A stretch of 64,000 nt of DNA from Adiantum capillus-veneris (Eukaryota > Streptophyta > Polypodiopsida > Polypodiales > Pteridaceae), in contig CM043955.1 in the NCBI GenBank assembly GCA_014529385.2, positions 140,832,640 through 140,896,639 of the forward strand, written 5' to 3'. Positions within the stretch are counted from its first letter, which is position 1; each line of letters starts with the position of its first letter. The position numbers and the translations under genes were made by a program. Shown piece after piece: positions 1 to 11,122 of this stretch. Under the pieces are notes generated by a model, which did not search any database, was not told the origin of the DNA, and saw only the letters and a program-made list of their open reading frames with translations.

Positions 1-1040
1 GACCTAATAAGGGGTCCAAGGTTGAAAATATAGTATGGATTTTCTGGGAGGATAAGCTGGTCAACAATGAATGCGTATTTGGTGGGTGATACCACTGGCC
101 ATGATAAAACAACTACAACCAGCGTGGAGCAATAACTAAACGCCGCTTGCTCACCACAACTATAAATAAAGCTTGCACTCTAGCTTGAAATACAAAGCCA
201 ATCCCGCTCTAAAGCTCTGTAGCGCTTACACAGTACACACACCGTGAGGAGAGAGGCCAACATATGTACGTACTCATATTCAGTAGCACTAGAGAATTAG
301 GCTTCTAATCACATACAGTAGCCAAGCTGTTGGTATACTTCAATAACGGAGGGTGCACAATCCGGAGCCGCCTTCAAAAACACTGTACGCAAACGCCCAT
401 GGTACCATACGAAAAGAGGATTGTAGTTTTTTGCACATAATAGAAGGTAAAGGTTTATTTTTTGCAAGGTGTATATCTCATAACAGAGTAACGAGGATAA
501 AAATGTTTTTTTTCCATACACAAGCATAATAATGCTTACAAAACTGCTCATATATAGTATATTTCTATAAAAACATAGGTAAGGATATGTGCACACACAA
601 GAATATGCATGTTCATAAGTTTTTCGTTAAGATAAAAGGCCATAGCAAAGCTTTTTGCACACACACATATACACATGGTCATAACACACCACCTCTGCAC
701 TACACAAGAAGAGGAAGAGTATCTCCACAAAGATAACACATTATACAAATACATGTCATCATATGCATGGGAAACACAAAAAAATGATTAAGACATAAAT
801 ACTAATCAACAGGCTATAATTGACAACCAATTTTGGTACAAAAACAAGCTTGGAATGGGTTTTGAAGCTTACAAATATGACATGCCAAGTTCAGCTCAGG
901 TAAGAGGATACATATTGTTCTTTTGTATGTAAATAAGTTTCGTACAAGTGCTAAGCAAACATGTAGTCGTTGTTAAAAAGAACACTGTATGATCTGTGAT
1001 ATAAACATTAACAGAGGTGATTGATTAAGATATAGTGTTT
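1..1040. other. Non-coding stretch, no gene recognised
   Basis: AT-rich sequence with no reading frame that resembles a known family on either strand. A TATA-like CTATAAATA lies at about 160-168, followed by CT/GA-rich sequence, so positions 100-260 could be a promoter or an LTR remnant. No matching LTR or gene start was seen nearby. Confidence 0.4.
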
Positions 1041-1592
1041 TAGTTATGAAAGCCTCCTGTGAGGATAAAATGATACAATATGGTGATCTTTTGAAAAATG
1101 AGTTTTGTTACAAAGGAATTGCTGCCGAAATTTTTCAAATTTCAAATGTGAGTACAGAAGTGCACAAGAATTTAACACTTTATTTGGTTTGTTTCATAAT
1201 AAATACTTAGTAATAGGTACCATCGTAATAGAACAATTGGAAATCACATAAATCTTCTACATATGGAACATTTGGAAATCCACCATAATAGTAGAACATT
1301 TGTTTTTGAGTAGGTGCATAAATTTCTATACAATTTGTTGCTGTTATAGAAAGAGTATTGGGGAAGAATAGCATGTAGTTATGAAGGCCTCCTATGAGGA
1401 CAAATGATACAATGGGTACATATGGTGAGTTTTTGAACAAAGAGTACTGGTACAAAGGAGGTGTTGTCAAAAAATTTTAAAATTTTGGATGTAAGTACAA
1501 AACTGCACAAACATTTAACACTTTATTTGTTTTTTTCATAAAAAACTTAGTAATACGTACTATAGTAGTAAAAACATTCGGAAATCATTAAA
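1041..1592 (+). repeat. Diverged tandem duplication, period about 336 bp
   Basis: The stretch from about 1041 to 1250 recurs at about 1376-1592. Shared landmarks are TATGAA-GCCTCCT-TGAGGA, ATGATACAAT, ACAAAGGA, a stretch reading TTTAACACTTTATTTG and ACTTAGTAAT. The copies differ by many substitutions and small indels. An 87-codon minus-strand frame lies between the repeat cores (1207-1470), resembles nothing I recognise and may be chance. Confidence 0.6.
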
Positions 1593-2220
1593 AGATATAT
1601 GCATAGGCTCCCAAATACTTATAAAGAAGAGCAAAAGAGGAAGGTCTAAAAGATAGTAACTAATGGTACATGTGTCTAATTATTGTTAATAAACAGGGAT
1701 ACAGGCTGACAGCTAGGATGAGCATCACTCGGGACATACTTAAACTCCAACGGATTCGGGACAAGCTAATGGCTGCACATAATAGAAAAAAGCCATTAGC
1801 AGTTAGGGACCCTATCTCCAAACCATGTAAACCCATAAAATCTTTCAAAGACTGTAATAGACCATACTTACATAGGCAACCTGAAGAAAACATATTATAT
1901 GTGTAGGAGTATGGTTGGGGTCTGGGATGTGACAACAATAACAAGCAGTGGGGTTTTCCTTATATACGTGTCACCCATTTAGTACAACTTAGTTCTAATT
2001 AATTGGTTGGTTGGCAAGTAAAGATCCCTGCTCTCATCTGGTAGGAGTTTTGACTTTAACTCCTACTTTTTCATGTATCAAAGTATCTTGTAATGTACTT
2101 TATAGCAAGAAATTTTACTGTATTTTGTTCTTTACACAATGTGCTTTTGCAAACAGTATTTACGTGTAGTCCCATTTTTTACTACTATGGTGAAATCACA
2201 CTCAAGCAATGTGATAAACC
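1593..2220. other. No recognised gene; one 78-codon open frame
   Basis: A plus-strand frame at 1670-1906 encodes a basic 78-residue peptide with no motif I recognise, and a frame of similar length is open on the opposite strand. Neither has supporting context. The rest (1910-2220) is AT-rich and non-coding in appearance. Confidence 0.3.
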
Positions 2221-2221
2221 A

Positions 2222-2840
2222 TCATACAATCTGCCTTGTATTGCATGGTTTATTCACCAAGCATAATAGTGCTTGATGATCCACAAAGAATACAAATTGA
2301 AGGTAGTGCCTAAATGTTTTGATGGCATAGACTATTCTCAATCCTTCTCTTTTCGTGGTTGTGTAATTTCCTTCCACACTATTGAGTTGTCTGTTGGAAT
2401 AACATATCGGGAAATCCATGCTAAGGTGTATCCAATTACGTATGCCAATTCATCAACATGGACATGAAAGATCTTATCCCAATTAGGAGATTTAAAAATT
2501 GGGGGAAAATCAATCCCTGATTCAATTGCTAGAAAATATTTTTACACTCTTCAATCCACTCTAATTTTGTGATGAGAGCATAGAGAGTTTTTGTAATGAC
2601 TACATACATATAGATAAACCTTTGGTAGTAACCAAAATGGCCCATAAAGGCTTGTGCCTCTCTAACTTCTCTAGGTCCTAGAAGAGAAACAATGACTTGA
2701 ATCTTATCAAGATCTAGGGAAATACCATTTTTGGACATGATGTGCCTTAAAATATTTCCTTGTCTTACCATTGTTGTGGTGTTGGAAGTCGTGATACCGG
2801 GAACACACTGCATAAGCCTTTGCATGCTCCTCTAGAATGA
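2222..2840 (-). pseudogene. Ty3/gypsy RT-RNase H fragment
   Basis: Read on the minus strand from 2840 down, the frames give the end of a gypsy reverse transcriptase and the start of its RNase H. Recognisable pieces are LRHIMSKNGISLD (the LGH-I-S-G-I strand), EAQAFMGHFGYYQRFI (the connection segment), KIFHVHVDELAY (equivalent to the DASxxA start of RNase H) and LNSVEGNYTTTKREGL followed by FVDHQALL. The expected Asp of the RNase H entry is followed by altered residues and the frame is broken. RT fingers, integrase and LTRs are absent. The wording differs from the chromovirus next door (3600-6480), so this is probably a different gypsy lineage. Fragment identity is clear; the lineage is inferred. 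Confidence 0.85.
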
Positions 2841-2912
2841 GGATGCCATGATGAGAGAGAGAGAGAGAGCACGGCAATGGGGAAATCATCCCCCCATGCC
2901 TAGAGTGGGCTC

Positions 2913-2945
<33 letters not shown>

Positions 2946-2973
2946 GCATCCTCTAGAATGAGGATACCATGAT

Positions 2974-3008
<35 letters not shown>

Positions 3009-3048
3009 CGGCAATGGGGAAATCATCCCCCCATGCCTAGAGTGAGCT
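2829..3048. repeat. Tandem duplication (121 bp) rich in GA/CT runs
   Basis: The unit starting CCTCTAGAATGAGGAT at 2829 restarts at 2950. Each copy has a (GA)n run and ends in ATCATCCCCCCATGCCTAGAGTG. A (CT)n run at 2913-2939 separates the copies, so GA in one unit faces CT in the next and the region can form a local foldback. Confidence 0.8.
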
Positions 3049-3600
3049 GGCTTCCTCTAGGCATGTATTTATATTATTTTCCAAAAAGGGACAGCTCATA
3101 AATGAGGCTATTTACATTCCACTATGGGGATAGAGAATTTATTGAAATAACTAAATTCTTATTGACTTATTCCATGTTTTGTTATCTGTTGTCAGCCACC
3201 TGCCCACGACTCAGCTACCTTGACCTGCTAAATCACGCACACATGACCATAATTGTTAGTATCTCACTTCTTAGAATCCATTCCATAACATACCCCGGGG
3301 TAACAAAAGCAACTAACTTCAGTTGTTCATAACAATAGAAAAGTAATATGTGGTGGGCCAATTCCACATGTAAATATCACGAGGAGTCCTACCTCACTAG
3401 GTGTAGGAACTCTAACACACATGTAGATAGCAACAATAATCTCCATATCACTTGCATAATGGAGATACCTGCCTATCAGAGGCGTAGGTACTCTAACATG
3501 TGTTTGAATCAAATCCATTAGAACCAACCGATGTACCAATCAAGTCCAATCATAGTTGTATTCCATTTCATTTTCTGACAATCAAACCATTCCATCAAAG
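3049..3600 (-). repeat. 3' flank or LTR remnant of the chromovirus, with a dispersed repeat
   Basis: This sequence lies directly downstream (minus sense) of the chromodomain frame, where the 3' untranslated region and LTR of a gypsy element belong. Positions 3327-3540 read on the minus strand carry repeated ACATGT-TTAGAGT-CCTA-GCC blocks and ATGTGGAATTGGCCCACCA. Related blocks recur on the plus strand at 56690-57030, so this is a dispersed repeat. LTR ends were not defined. Confidence 0.5.
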
Positions 3601-3617
3601 TTGATGCTACGCATTGC

Positions 3618-3902
3618 CTAAAGGTGCCTCTCAAGCCTAAATGCATTACTATGATTGTGGAATGTAGAAATCAAGTGCTGGTACATGGGACTTAAAGTGG
3701 CTGCAGGAAGCCTTTGACATTCTTCGACAGAGTGATTCTTATATTTAACAAGATATCTATGATATTGTCTACCGGTGCGTGTAGTAGTGACATCATTATC
3801 AACAATTGATTTTGGAAGTAATAATTCTTCACCATCTTCAAGTAAGGTTGCGTCATCAAAAACAGGTGCAATAGGTGGTGTACCTTTAAATTTGCGCAAC
3901 AA
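3618..3902 (-). pseudogene. Chromodomain at the C terminus of gypsy integrase
   Basis: The 94-codon frame contains RQYHRYLVKYKNHSVEECQ, which matches the chromodomain core of plant chromoviruses (usually Y-L-V-K-W-K-x-x-x-x-E-x-x-W-E). The aromatic cage is degraded: K-Y replaces K-W, and the Trp expected after ECQ is Arg. In the family this domain directs integration to chromatin carrying particular histone marks. It sits after the integrase, as expected, and is separated from it by a broken stretch at 3903-4101. The frame has lost its connection to pol, so it is not expected to be made. Confidence 0.8.
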
Positions 3903-4101
3903 AATTACATGAAAAGAGTTGTGAATACGCCAACGATGTGGAATGTCAAGCCTGTATGCATTGGGGTTAATGGTTTCGATGATCTTGAAGGGATCATAAA
4001 ATCTAGGAGCTAACTTGACCTTGGGGTACTTTTCAATGTTCTTTAAACGACGCTTTTCAATACGTAACCAAACATAATCATTTGAATTGAACTCAATGAA
4101 C

Positions 4102-4986
4102 TTACGCTTTTTGTTGGCTCAGGTTGTGTAGCATGCTTGGGCTTTTTTGGATAGCTGTAGTGACTTCTTGTAAAATGCGAGCGTGATCTTGTGCAAGGGT
4201 GTTAGCCGCAGGGACATTACTAGTGAGTGTGGTCATAGGAATAGGCAACTTCTTACCGTAGACAATCTCGAAGGGAGCTTTGTTAGTGGCAGAGTGGGGA
4301 GTGTTGTTGTAAGAAAATTGGAGGAGAGGAAGATGTTGGTCCCAATTTCTTGCATTGTCTATTGTATAGGCCATAAGGAGGTCAAGTATAGTATTAGGTA
4401 GCTTCAGTCTGGCCATTACTTTCACGGTGGAAAGCAGATGTAAAATCCATTTTGGAGCCTAAATTAGTGCATAGTGAAAACCAAAAACGATTGCAAAATC
4501 GACCATCACGATCAGAAATTAGTACTTTAGGAAAACCACGGTGAGGAAAAATGAGATTTAAAACATTTTGGCAGCTTGAGGGATAGTGAGAGTCTTTTTA
4601 CAGGGGATAAAATATGCTTGTTTACTAAACCTATCTACAACAGTCCATATCATATCATTGTGTGAAGAGGTGGGTGGAAAACCGGTAATAAAATCCATGG
4701 AAATCTCTTCCCACAGGCCCTTTGGAATAGGCAGGGGCATAAGAAGTCCATGAGTTTTACCATGGTGTCGCTTCACACGTTGACAAACAATGCAGTGTGA
4801 GACAAATTGTGCAACATCGTGCTTCCTGTCAGGCCAAAAGAAATAGTCAGTGAAAGCAGAGAGAGTGCTTTGAATACCACGATGACCCATATACTTTGGT
4901 GCATGCATCTCATGAATAGCAAGTATCTGAAGTGTGCAGTGACACAAAGTTTTTGACGATAAAAGACAAAAACATTTGCAAAACAA
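4102..4986 (-). pseudogene. Chromovirus integrase, zinc finger and core
   Basis: Frame 4558-4986 carries the HHCC finger (the His of KYMGHRG, then CIVCQRVK) and the first two catalytic aspartates (SMDFITGFP and WTVVDRFSK). The next segment (4426-4557), where the third acidic residue should be, is frameshifted. Frame 4102-4425 resumes with WDQHLPLLQFSYNNTPHSAT and FEIVYGKK, the conserved stretch after the catalytic core. Integrase joins retroelement cDNA to the chromosome. Here the reading frame is broken at least twice, so no active enzyme is expected. It lies between RNase H and the chromodomain. Confidence 0.9.
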
Positions 4987-4989
4987 TAG

Positions 4990-5717
4990 TCACCGACAGG
5001 CAAGTAATTATTGGTAACCAAATGAGACCAGGCATTTGAAAAATCCATATCTTTTTCGTAAGCAGGAATCATAACATCAAAATATTGAATTTCAGCAACA
5101 GAAAGATGATAAAGATACACCGATTGAATGTGAGCAAATGTATAAGAGTGAAGCGGTGGAGGTGGTGCGTCATCGAGTGGCCTACGACTAAGGGCATCAG
5201 CTACAACATTGGATTTGCCAAGTTCATATTGTATCATCAAGTGAAAGTTTTGAATAAAACCAGCCCATTTAATGTGTCCATCTGAGATAGTAGATTGAGA
5301 GAGAAGGTGCTTGATAGCCTGTTGGTCAGTTTTAATTAGAACGCCAGAGCCCATAAGATAATGTTTCCATATATCTAATGCATGAACTACTGCAAGAAGC
5401 TCCTTATCATAGACGTTGTAATTGGATTCACTAGGTTCAAGTTTTCAACTTTCATATGCAATGGGATTGTCATTTTGCATTAACACAGTACTTATTCCAT
5501 ATCCACTAGCATCAGTGACTACAACAAAGAACTGTTGTGTAAAATCACGTAATTGCAAAACAGGTGCATGGGTGAGATAGTACTTGAGTGTGTCAAATGA
5601 TTTTTGTTGACTTTTGCCCCAGGAGAAAGGGGTAAGCTTACGTGTGACAAAAGTGAGAGGAAGGGCAATGTGAGAGTAATTCTTTACAAATTTATGATAA
5701 AAACCAGAGAGACCCAA
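4990..5717 (-). pseudogene. Chromovirus RNase H
   Basis: Frame 5445-5717 gives the RT-RNase H connection (MGLSGFYHKFVKNY) and the RNase H entry VVTDASGYGISTVLMQ with its first aspartate. Frame 4990-5354 gives LIKTDQQAIKHLLSQ (the TDH/TDQ catalytic region) and YELGKSNVVADALSRR, the conserved end with its terminal Asp. The Glu strand between the two frames (5355-5444) is frameshifted. RNase H removes template RNA during cDNA synthesis. Domain order agrees with the flanking RT and integrase. Confidence 0.9.
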
Positions 5718-5759
5718 AAATGATCGAACTTCGTGGACAGTCTTGGGGATTGGCCAATT

Positions 5760-6470
5760 TTAGATGGTCTCTATCTTCTTGGGGTCCGGGTGAATACCGT
5801 CACTAGAGACTATATGACCTAAGTACTCTATGGTTGTCTGATAGAATTGACTTTTAGTAGGGTTAGCATAGAGATCATGTTCATGTAAAAGCGCAAAGAC
5901 AGTGTCCAAATGATGGTCATGTTCAGTGTGTGACTTACTGAAATCCAAAATATCATCAAAAAAGACAATAACAAAATGCTGGTGCTTCGAAAAGATTTTG
6001 TTCACATGCGAGAAAATGTTGTTGGTGCATTTGTGAGACCAAAAAGAAGTACAATAAATTCATAATGCCTGAATTGTGTGCAAAATGCGGTTTTAAAAAT
6101 ATCATTTGGGTGTATACCAATTTGATGATACCCTAACTTAAGGTCTATCTTGCTAAACACAGAGGCACCTTTTAACTTATCAAGGAGTTCATCGATGCGA
6201 GGAAAGGGTAGCGATTCTTCACAGTGACCTTATTGAGAGCCCTATGGTCGATGCACATCCAAAAGGTTTTATCTGTTCTTTGGACAAGTAGGACAGGAGC
6301 ACAAAATGGAGAAGAGCTAGGACAAGTAAGGCCTTTTTCTAAGAGGTCAGAGACTTGGTGTTGGATTTCATGTTGGTGCATGGGACTGTGACGATGTGGT
6401 GCACGGTGCTGTGGTTGACTGCCAGGGATGATTTCTATAATGTGATCTATGTCGCCTCGAGAAGAAGGTA
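5760..6470 (-). pseudogene. Chromovirus reverse transcriptase
   Basis: Reading from 6470 down: a stretch ending IIPGSQP, then [10 protein letters not shown] (fingers), [19 protein letters not shown] (the catalytic Asp region D-Y-R-x-L-N), and in frame 5760-6005 FVIVFFDDIL, the Y-V-D-D box with Phe-Phe, followed by YLGHIVSSDGI. Segment 6006-6171 holds the intervening palm (F-G-L-x-N-A-P region) in shifted frames. The protease expected upstream is not visible. RT identity is certain; activity is excluded by the breaks. Confidence 0.92.
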
Positions 6471-6480
6471 AGTGAGGTGC

Positions 6481-6952
6481 CTAATCTTGAGCAAATGTGC
6501 AAGAAATATTTTGAGGGGTTTTCCAGAAATATGGTGTAGCTATAAAATCATATGATATGGCTTTGCAAGCTGGTACCCCTTTAAGAATGGTTTTCATTGG
6601 TGAGGGTATGTGCTCTCATCTTAGTGTGCACTGTGCGTGAGTGTTGGACTTTACGACACTCCACCAATTGTAAGTTAATAGACTTAGACTCTTATGCTCA
6701 TCTCATCCAGCATGAGCAACATGACTTAAATATGCTCAACTCTTCCAGCTTGAGCGTAAGCCTAATAACTACAACTCTTAGCACAGAGTTTAATATGACT
6801 TGAAGCTTTGGGACTAATGCTTTGCTCATTTTATGGCTCAGCAGCCCAACTCTGACTATGCCAAAGAGTGTTTTTTGCACCCTGGCGACATGACCTTTTA
6901 CATTCTTGAGCTTACTACAAACATTTCTTTAGGTAAAAGTAAGCTTGAATCC
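6481..6952. other. Junction between two elements, no domain seen
   Basis: Between the truncated chromovirus and the family 2 polyprotein. A short inverted stretch around CATGAGCAACATGACTTAAATATGC is the only structure noticed. No protease, gag or LTR ends could be placed here. Confidence 0.4.
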
Positions 6953-9900
6953 TCAAAAAGAGGACTGGTAGCCAAATCTTTGTATACCTTGTGTAGAATC
7001 CTTGTCTAAGAGGAAGATCCTTTGCGATCTGTCTTTGTTCTGTATCCTCTTGAGAGTTGTGGTAGACTTCAGCATCTTCAATGTTTTTCTATTGTATACC
7101 TGCTTCTTAGGTATCATAGGATATTGTCGAGGTTGATACCATGTGGGCTTTCTTTCTTGGGAGAGACTTGAAATTACTTCACATGCCCTAACCTGCGGTT
7201 TTGGCACTCATAACTGTTTGTTACCTACATAGTATTCCTGCTCCTTTAAGCTCCAGTGTGATTCTATCCATCCCATGTGTTTGTCTTTTTGTTTCACTTT
7301 GACTAAACTGCTCAGAACAAACACTTGCTTAACTTTTCTTTGCTTTCTTGAGTACTTTGGCTCATACACCTTTGCTTCTTTGGGTGTCTCCTTAGAGGTT
7401 TCAGTTGTGTCAGCAATTGACTTGAAGTTTTGAAAACCTGACTTGCTTGAAGAAGTTGATCCATGAGGGTTCTTTGACCTAGAGGCATATACTGTTACAC
7501 CTTCGTTGCTAATCGGTGGAAGTTCCACTTTAGCTTTACCTTTGTCTGCACGATTTGTCTTTGATTCTTGTGACTTTTGCAACTCTAAATCTGGCATTTT
7601 TGGTTCTATTGAAGATCTTTGTCTTGATTTTGCCATGGTCTCATCTTGATCTAGATGTGTCTCTATGGAGGGTGGCTTGAGACTCTGTTTTCCAATTTGA
7701 CTTACATCAGCTGATTTAGTTGGCAATGTCTAATTCTTTGGGCCTCCTGTTTCTTTTTGGTTGTCTGCAACTTTGTTCTTCTTAACTTCTGGCTTTGGTT
7801 GCATTCTCTGCTCAATAGCTTCCGTGGTTGCTCTTTGCTCTATTTGATTCGCACTTGATATTGCCTGATTTGCTTTAAGCTCTTCTGACGTTCTGTTCGA
7901 TGGACATGAATCATCTTCAATAAGATTTTCTTTGGCATCAGCCTCCATCCTAATTGTGCTTGAGGACCTTGTGCTGTCGTCCGCAGGTGACCACTCTTGG
8001 TCTTCATTCTTTGCTGCCTCTGAAGACTGCATCCTGTTTGAATTCTGTATCTCTAACATCTTCTCGGTCATTGGCATTACCATTATGACGTCGTCTGGCA
8101 TATCTTTTGCTGTGATCACATGAAATTGAACTATTATGATCTGTGAACTTACTTCAATGGTGGTGGAGATGATTCCCCAGTATTCTGCTCGTTTGTTTCC
8201 AGATATGCTCACAAATTCAGAAGCATCTTCCAGCTGTGGTTGGCCACATCTTTTAAAAGTGCAAAAAGACATGAGGTTCTTATCTAGCTGAAAATCTAGC
8301 TTTACTTCTTTTGGCAGTTTTTCTTCATTCTCACCAACAATGTTGCACTTGATCGTCTCAGGATTTCTTTCTTTATTGACTGCTTTTGTTGTGGCAGTCT
8401 CCTTTGGTTGAGCTTTATCTGCATCTTCTGTGCTTTGATCACCTTCTTCAATTGATGTTGGCTCGTTTTGTTGTAATACTGCACCTTTTTCTTGCAATTG
8501 TTGAGCATTGTGTACCTGCATTTGAGTAACTTTGTATCTTAGAAGATCCACTGTACTTTCTGGCAGAGTCTGTCTCTTCGGAGGAGATTTTGGTGGTGAC
8601 CTTTGTGTAGCCTTTTGGACTTTAGCTCTCATTGATTTTGACTTTTTTGTCACCTATTTTGGCTGCTTGAGGCTTTGCATCATCTTTAAATAGCCCTTGA
8701 ATTCAGATTTAGCATCCATAGGGGCTTATACAAGGTCATGAACCTGCTAAGAATCATTGCCATTTGCATCTCGATATGCATATGCGAGCTTGGTCTCATG
8801 CAATCGCTTGAACACTATGGGATGTTTTGTCTTTTGACTTTGACTTGTGTAGATCAACTGAAACTTTTGTCCCTGATGATCTTCATAGAAGAATTTTTCT
8901 GCAGATTTTGATGGGATCTGGGTCAGTGGTTTTTGCTTTGAAGGGGTCTACTGGCTAGAAGTTCTTGGGCTTCTAACTGGTGTAGCATTTTTTGGTACTA
9001 GAGTTGAGCTTGATGAATTTGCAGCTCCCCCCTTCCTAGGGTGATCACTATAGCCTGCTTCATTGTGAGAGCTCAAAAATGTTTGGCTCTGGTTGAGTCT
9101 CACCTTTTGGGTTTGTAAACCATTTGCATAGTTTCCTATGTATCTCCCTCAAACATGACAAAGTATTCCCCTAGTCAAGTTGTAGATAGAATTATCTTTG
9201 CCCTGATATTGTCTATCCCATAGGTCTCCTATGATATGAGCTTCTGCGGTTTCAGGACCCAAGGCATCATAGATGCTAGACTCTCGTCTATATCTACGAC
9301 TATTTTGGTCAAAGTATATGCTCGTTTGGTCACAACATCGAAGCTTGATTTCCGATGGAGGAGAATTTGGCTCTGAACAGATTTTTGGGTTCACTCGGGT
9401 AATATCCTTCAACTCTAGAGAGGATGGGCTATAATAGATTCTTTCCTCTGAAATGAACCATCCTTTCTGATCTATCATTGGACATACTTATATGAGCTAG
9501 CATGTGCGCCGTTCAAACACAGGTTGATCTTTTTTGTATAGTTTCCCTTTTTGGTCTACATAGTGTGCATATGAATTATGTGTACCATACAAAGCTAACA
9601 GAATTCTGTTTGATGTGTCCCTTAGACTCCTGAATGATTGTACACTTGTGGAAGTGGGTGCAGAATCATTTGCAAACCTAACAATATTTTCACCCTTTGG
9701 TGATATCTCGACACCTTTACTAAATTCATGCAAGAATTTGTTGTTCAAAGAATCAATTTTAAGCTTTTCAGGTACCTATGCATCTTTATGCTGATTTTGT
9801 ACTTGCAGTGTTTTTACCGATGCTTCTAATGGTAATGTAGAATCATCCAATTGCATTAAAAGTGACGAGTTAAATGCACTTACATCGAGATTCGCATTTT

Positions 9901-10627
9901 CAATTATCTATGTACCTTGCTTGGCAGTTGATATGTACCTGTTGTCTGGATTTCTTGGACAATCTTCAAAAAAATGTCCACCTTTTCATCCACAATCTAA
10001 GCAATATGCCATGACTAGTGGTATTTCAACTGGCTCTATCACGTCAAGCTCATGCTGAGAAGTTTTTGTCTCTATGCTAGCCAAGGTGTCGGAATATTCT
10101 TTTAGAACACTAAGCATCAAGTTGTAGAATGCTCCGTCTTGACCTTTGTACCGTCTTTGGCTTGATTCTCCAATTAGACTGGCTTCTATTGGTTGATCTA
10201 TTGGATATTGCAATTTCGATTCTTGACTATAGATCTGACCACTCTAATCCATGTACAATGACCCTGATTGCATATGCACCAAATATATGCTTTGCTGGCT
10301 TATGCAGATTTCTGGATAAACACTTGGGTTGAATGTCTGAACTTCTATCTGCACTTCATCTTTGAGCTTGCAATACCTAGCTCCACTGAAGTCTGTGAAC
10401 ATTTGGGAGTTCTCTAAATCTGGCTTTACTCTGATATCTAAGATCTTGGCTCATGTGCTGCTTTTCTTGTTCATCAAGTATCTATGTCCTTTTGAATCTG
10501 TATACAAGACTTTATCTCCATTGTAGCCATAAAGATGTAAAATCTGCTCTGTTGCACTTGTACCTGTGTTACCACTGCTACCGGCTTGCTCTATTGTACT
10601 TGAACTCTCAGCTCAAGATGAGTCCAT
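6953..10627 (-). pseudogene. Family 2 gag/protease-like polyprotein, one frame with many stops
   Basis: From an ATG at 10627 the minus strand keeps a single frame for about 1,220 codons to 6953. Stop codons interrupt it near 10614, 10450, 10244, 9986, 9908, 9776, 9497, 9488, 9149, 8948, 8747, 8726, 8654, 7730 and 7208, and no frameshift is needed. Near residue 215 is a knuckle-like CLDCG(stop)KGGHFFEDCPRNP, related to the AYCLDCG motif of family 1 (33100). At about 8200-8060 FHVITAKDMPDDVI resembles the C-terminal part of retropepsin (V-I-L-G-M-P), but no D-S/T-G-A is recognisable. Segments at 8653-7730 and 7726-7208 are Lys/Glu/Gln-rich. Two copies of a G-[KQ]-D-x-x-[FI]-Y-N-L block lie 314 codons apart. 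No RT, RNase H or integrase follows. I take it as the polyprotein of a non-autonomous LTR element; function is inferred. Confidence 0.6.
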
Positions 10628-11122
10628 GTCAAATGGTTCTGTAAAAACTCTCCTAGCAGATTTTGGTATTGATTAGCAAAAAAAATTTGCTCGGGTTTGA
10701 TAAGACTACTTTTGCCAAAGTACTTTTGGCAGTTGATTTCTCTTAGATTCACAAGAGTTGATTAACTCTAGCTTGAAAGTGTCAGAATTGATTGCAACCT
10801 TTGAAATGATGAAAATCGAGGCCTTAAATAACTAGCCTGCATATTAGATTGTTATCTGTTTTTTCCAGTTGACTTGAATTCATCTCTTGTCAAGCTCTCA
10901 ATTCTTTGCCTGCAACCTGGTTCTTCAATCTGAGCTAGGTGAGTCAGCAAATGAGATTTCAAAATTCTATCCTTGCAAGGAGCTAAAGGACTAATCTGCA
11001 ACTTGAAACTGAGTTAACAGGTAATTTGGATCCGATGGAACCCAAACTTGACCAGTAGCCTTGTATTATGTTGTTCTAGCACTGTACAAGCTCAAAAGTC
11101 CAAAATCTTGTTTCTGGGGCTC
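10628..11122 (-). other. Family 2 leader, proximal part
   Basis: Lies upstream (minus sense) of the family 2 start codon. A TAA at about 10661-10663 closes the frame above the ATG. No open frame of note and no recognised domain. It is continuous with the palindrome-bearing leader to the right. Confidence 0.45.

Larger units (their letters stand above)
3600..6480 (-). mobile_element. Degenerate Ty3/gypsy chromovirus, 5'-truncated
   Basis: The minus strand from 6480 to 3600 carries, in order, reverse transcriptase, RNase H, integrase zinc finger and core, integrase C-terminal region and a chromodomain. That order and the terminal chromodomain are diagnostic of gypsy chromoviruses. Several frameshifts and stops break pol. 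Gag and protease are missing: recognisable pol starts about 6470 and the sequence to the right up to 6952 has no such domain. The 3' flank (3049-3600) may be LTR. Confidence 0.9.

Noticed and set aside
160-168. Promoter of a gene starting near 300
   Set aside because: Only a TATA-like string; no gene follows on the plus strand.
6953-10627. Organellar origin with stops repaired by U-to-C RNA editing
   Set aside because: No organellar genes or gene order; the frame lies among nuclear transposons. C-to-T decay explains the stops.
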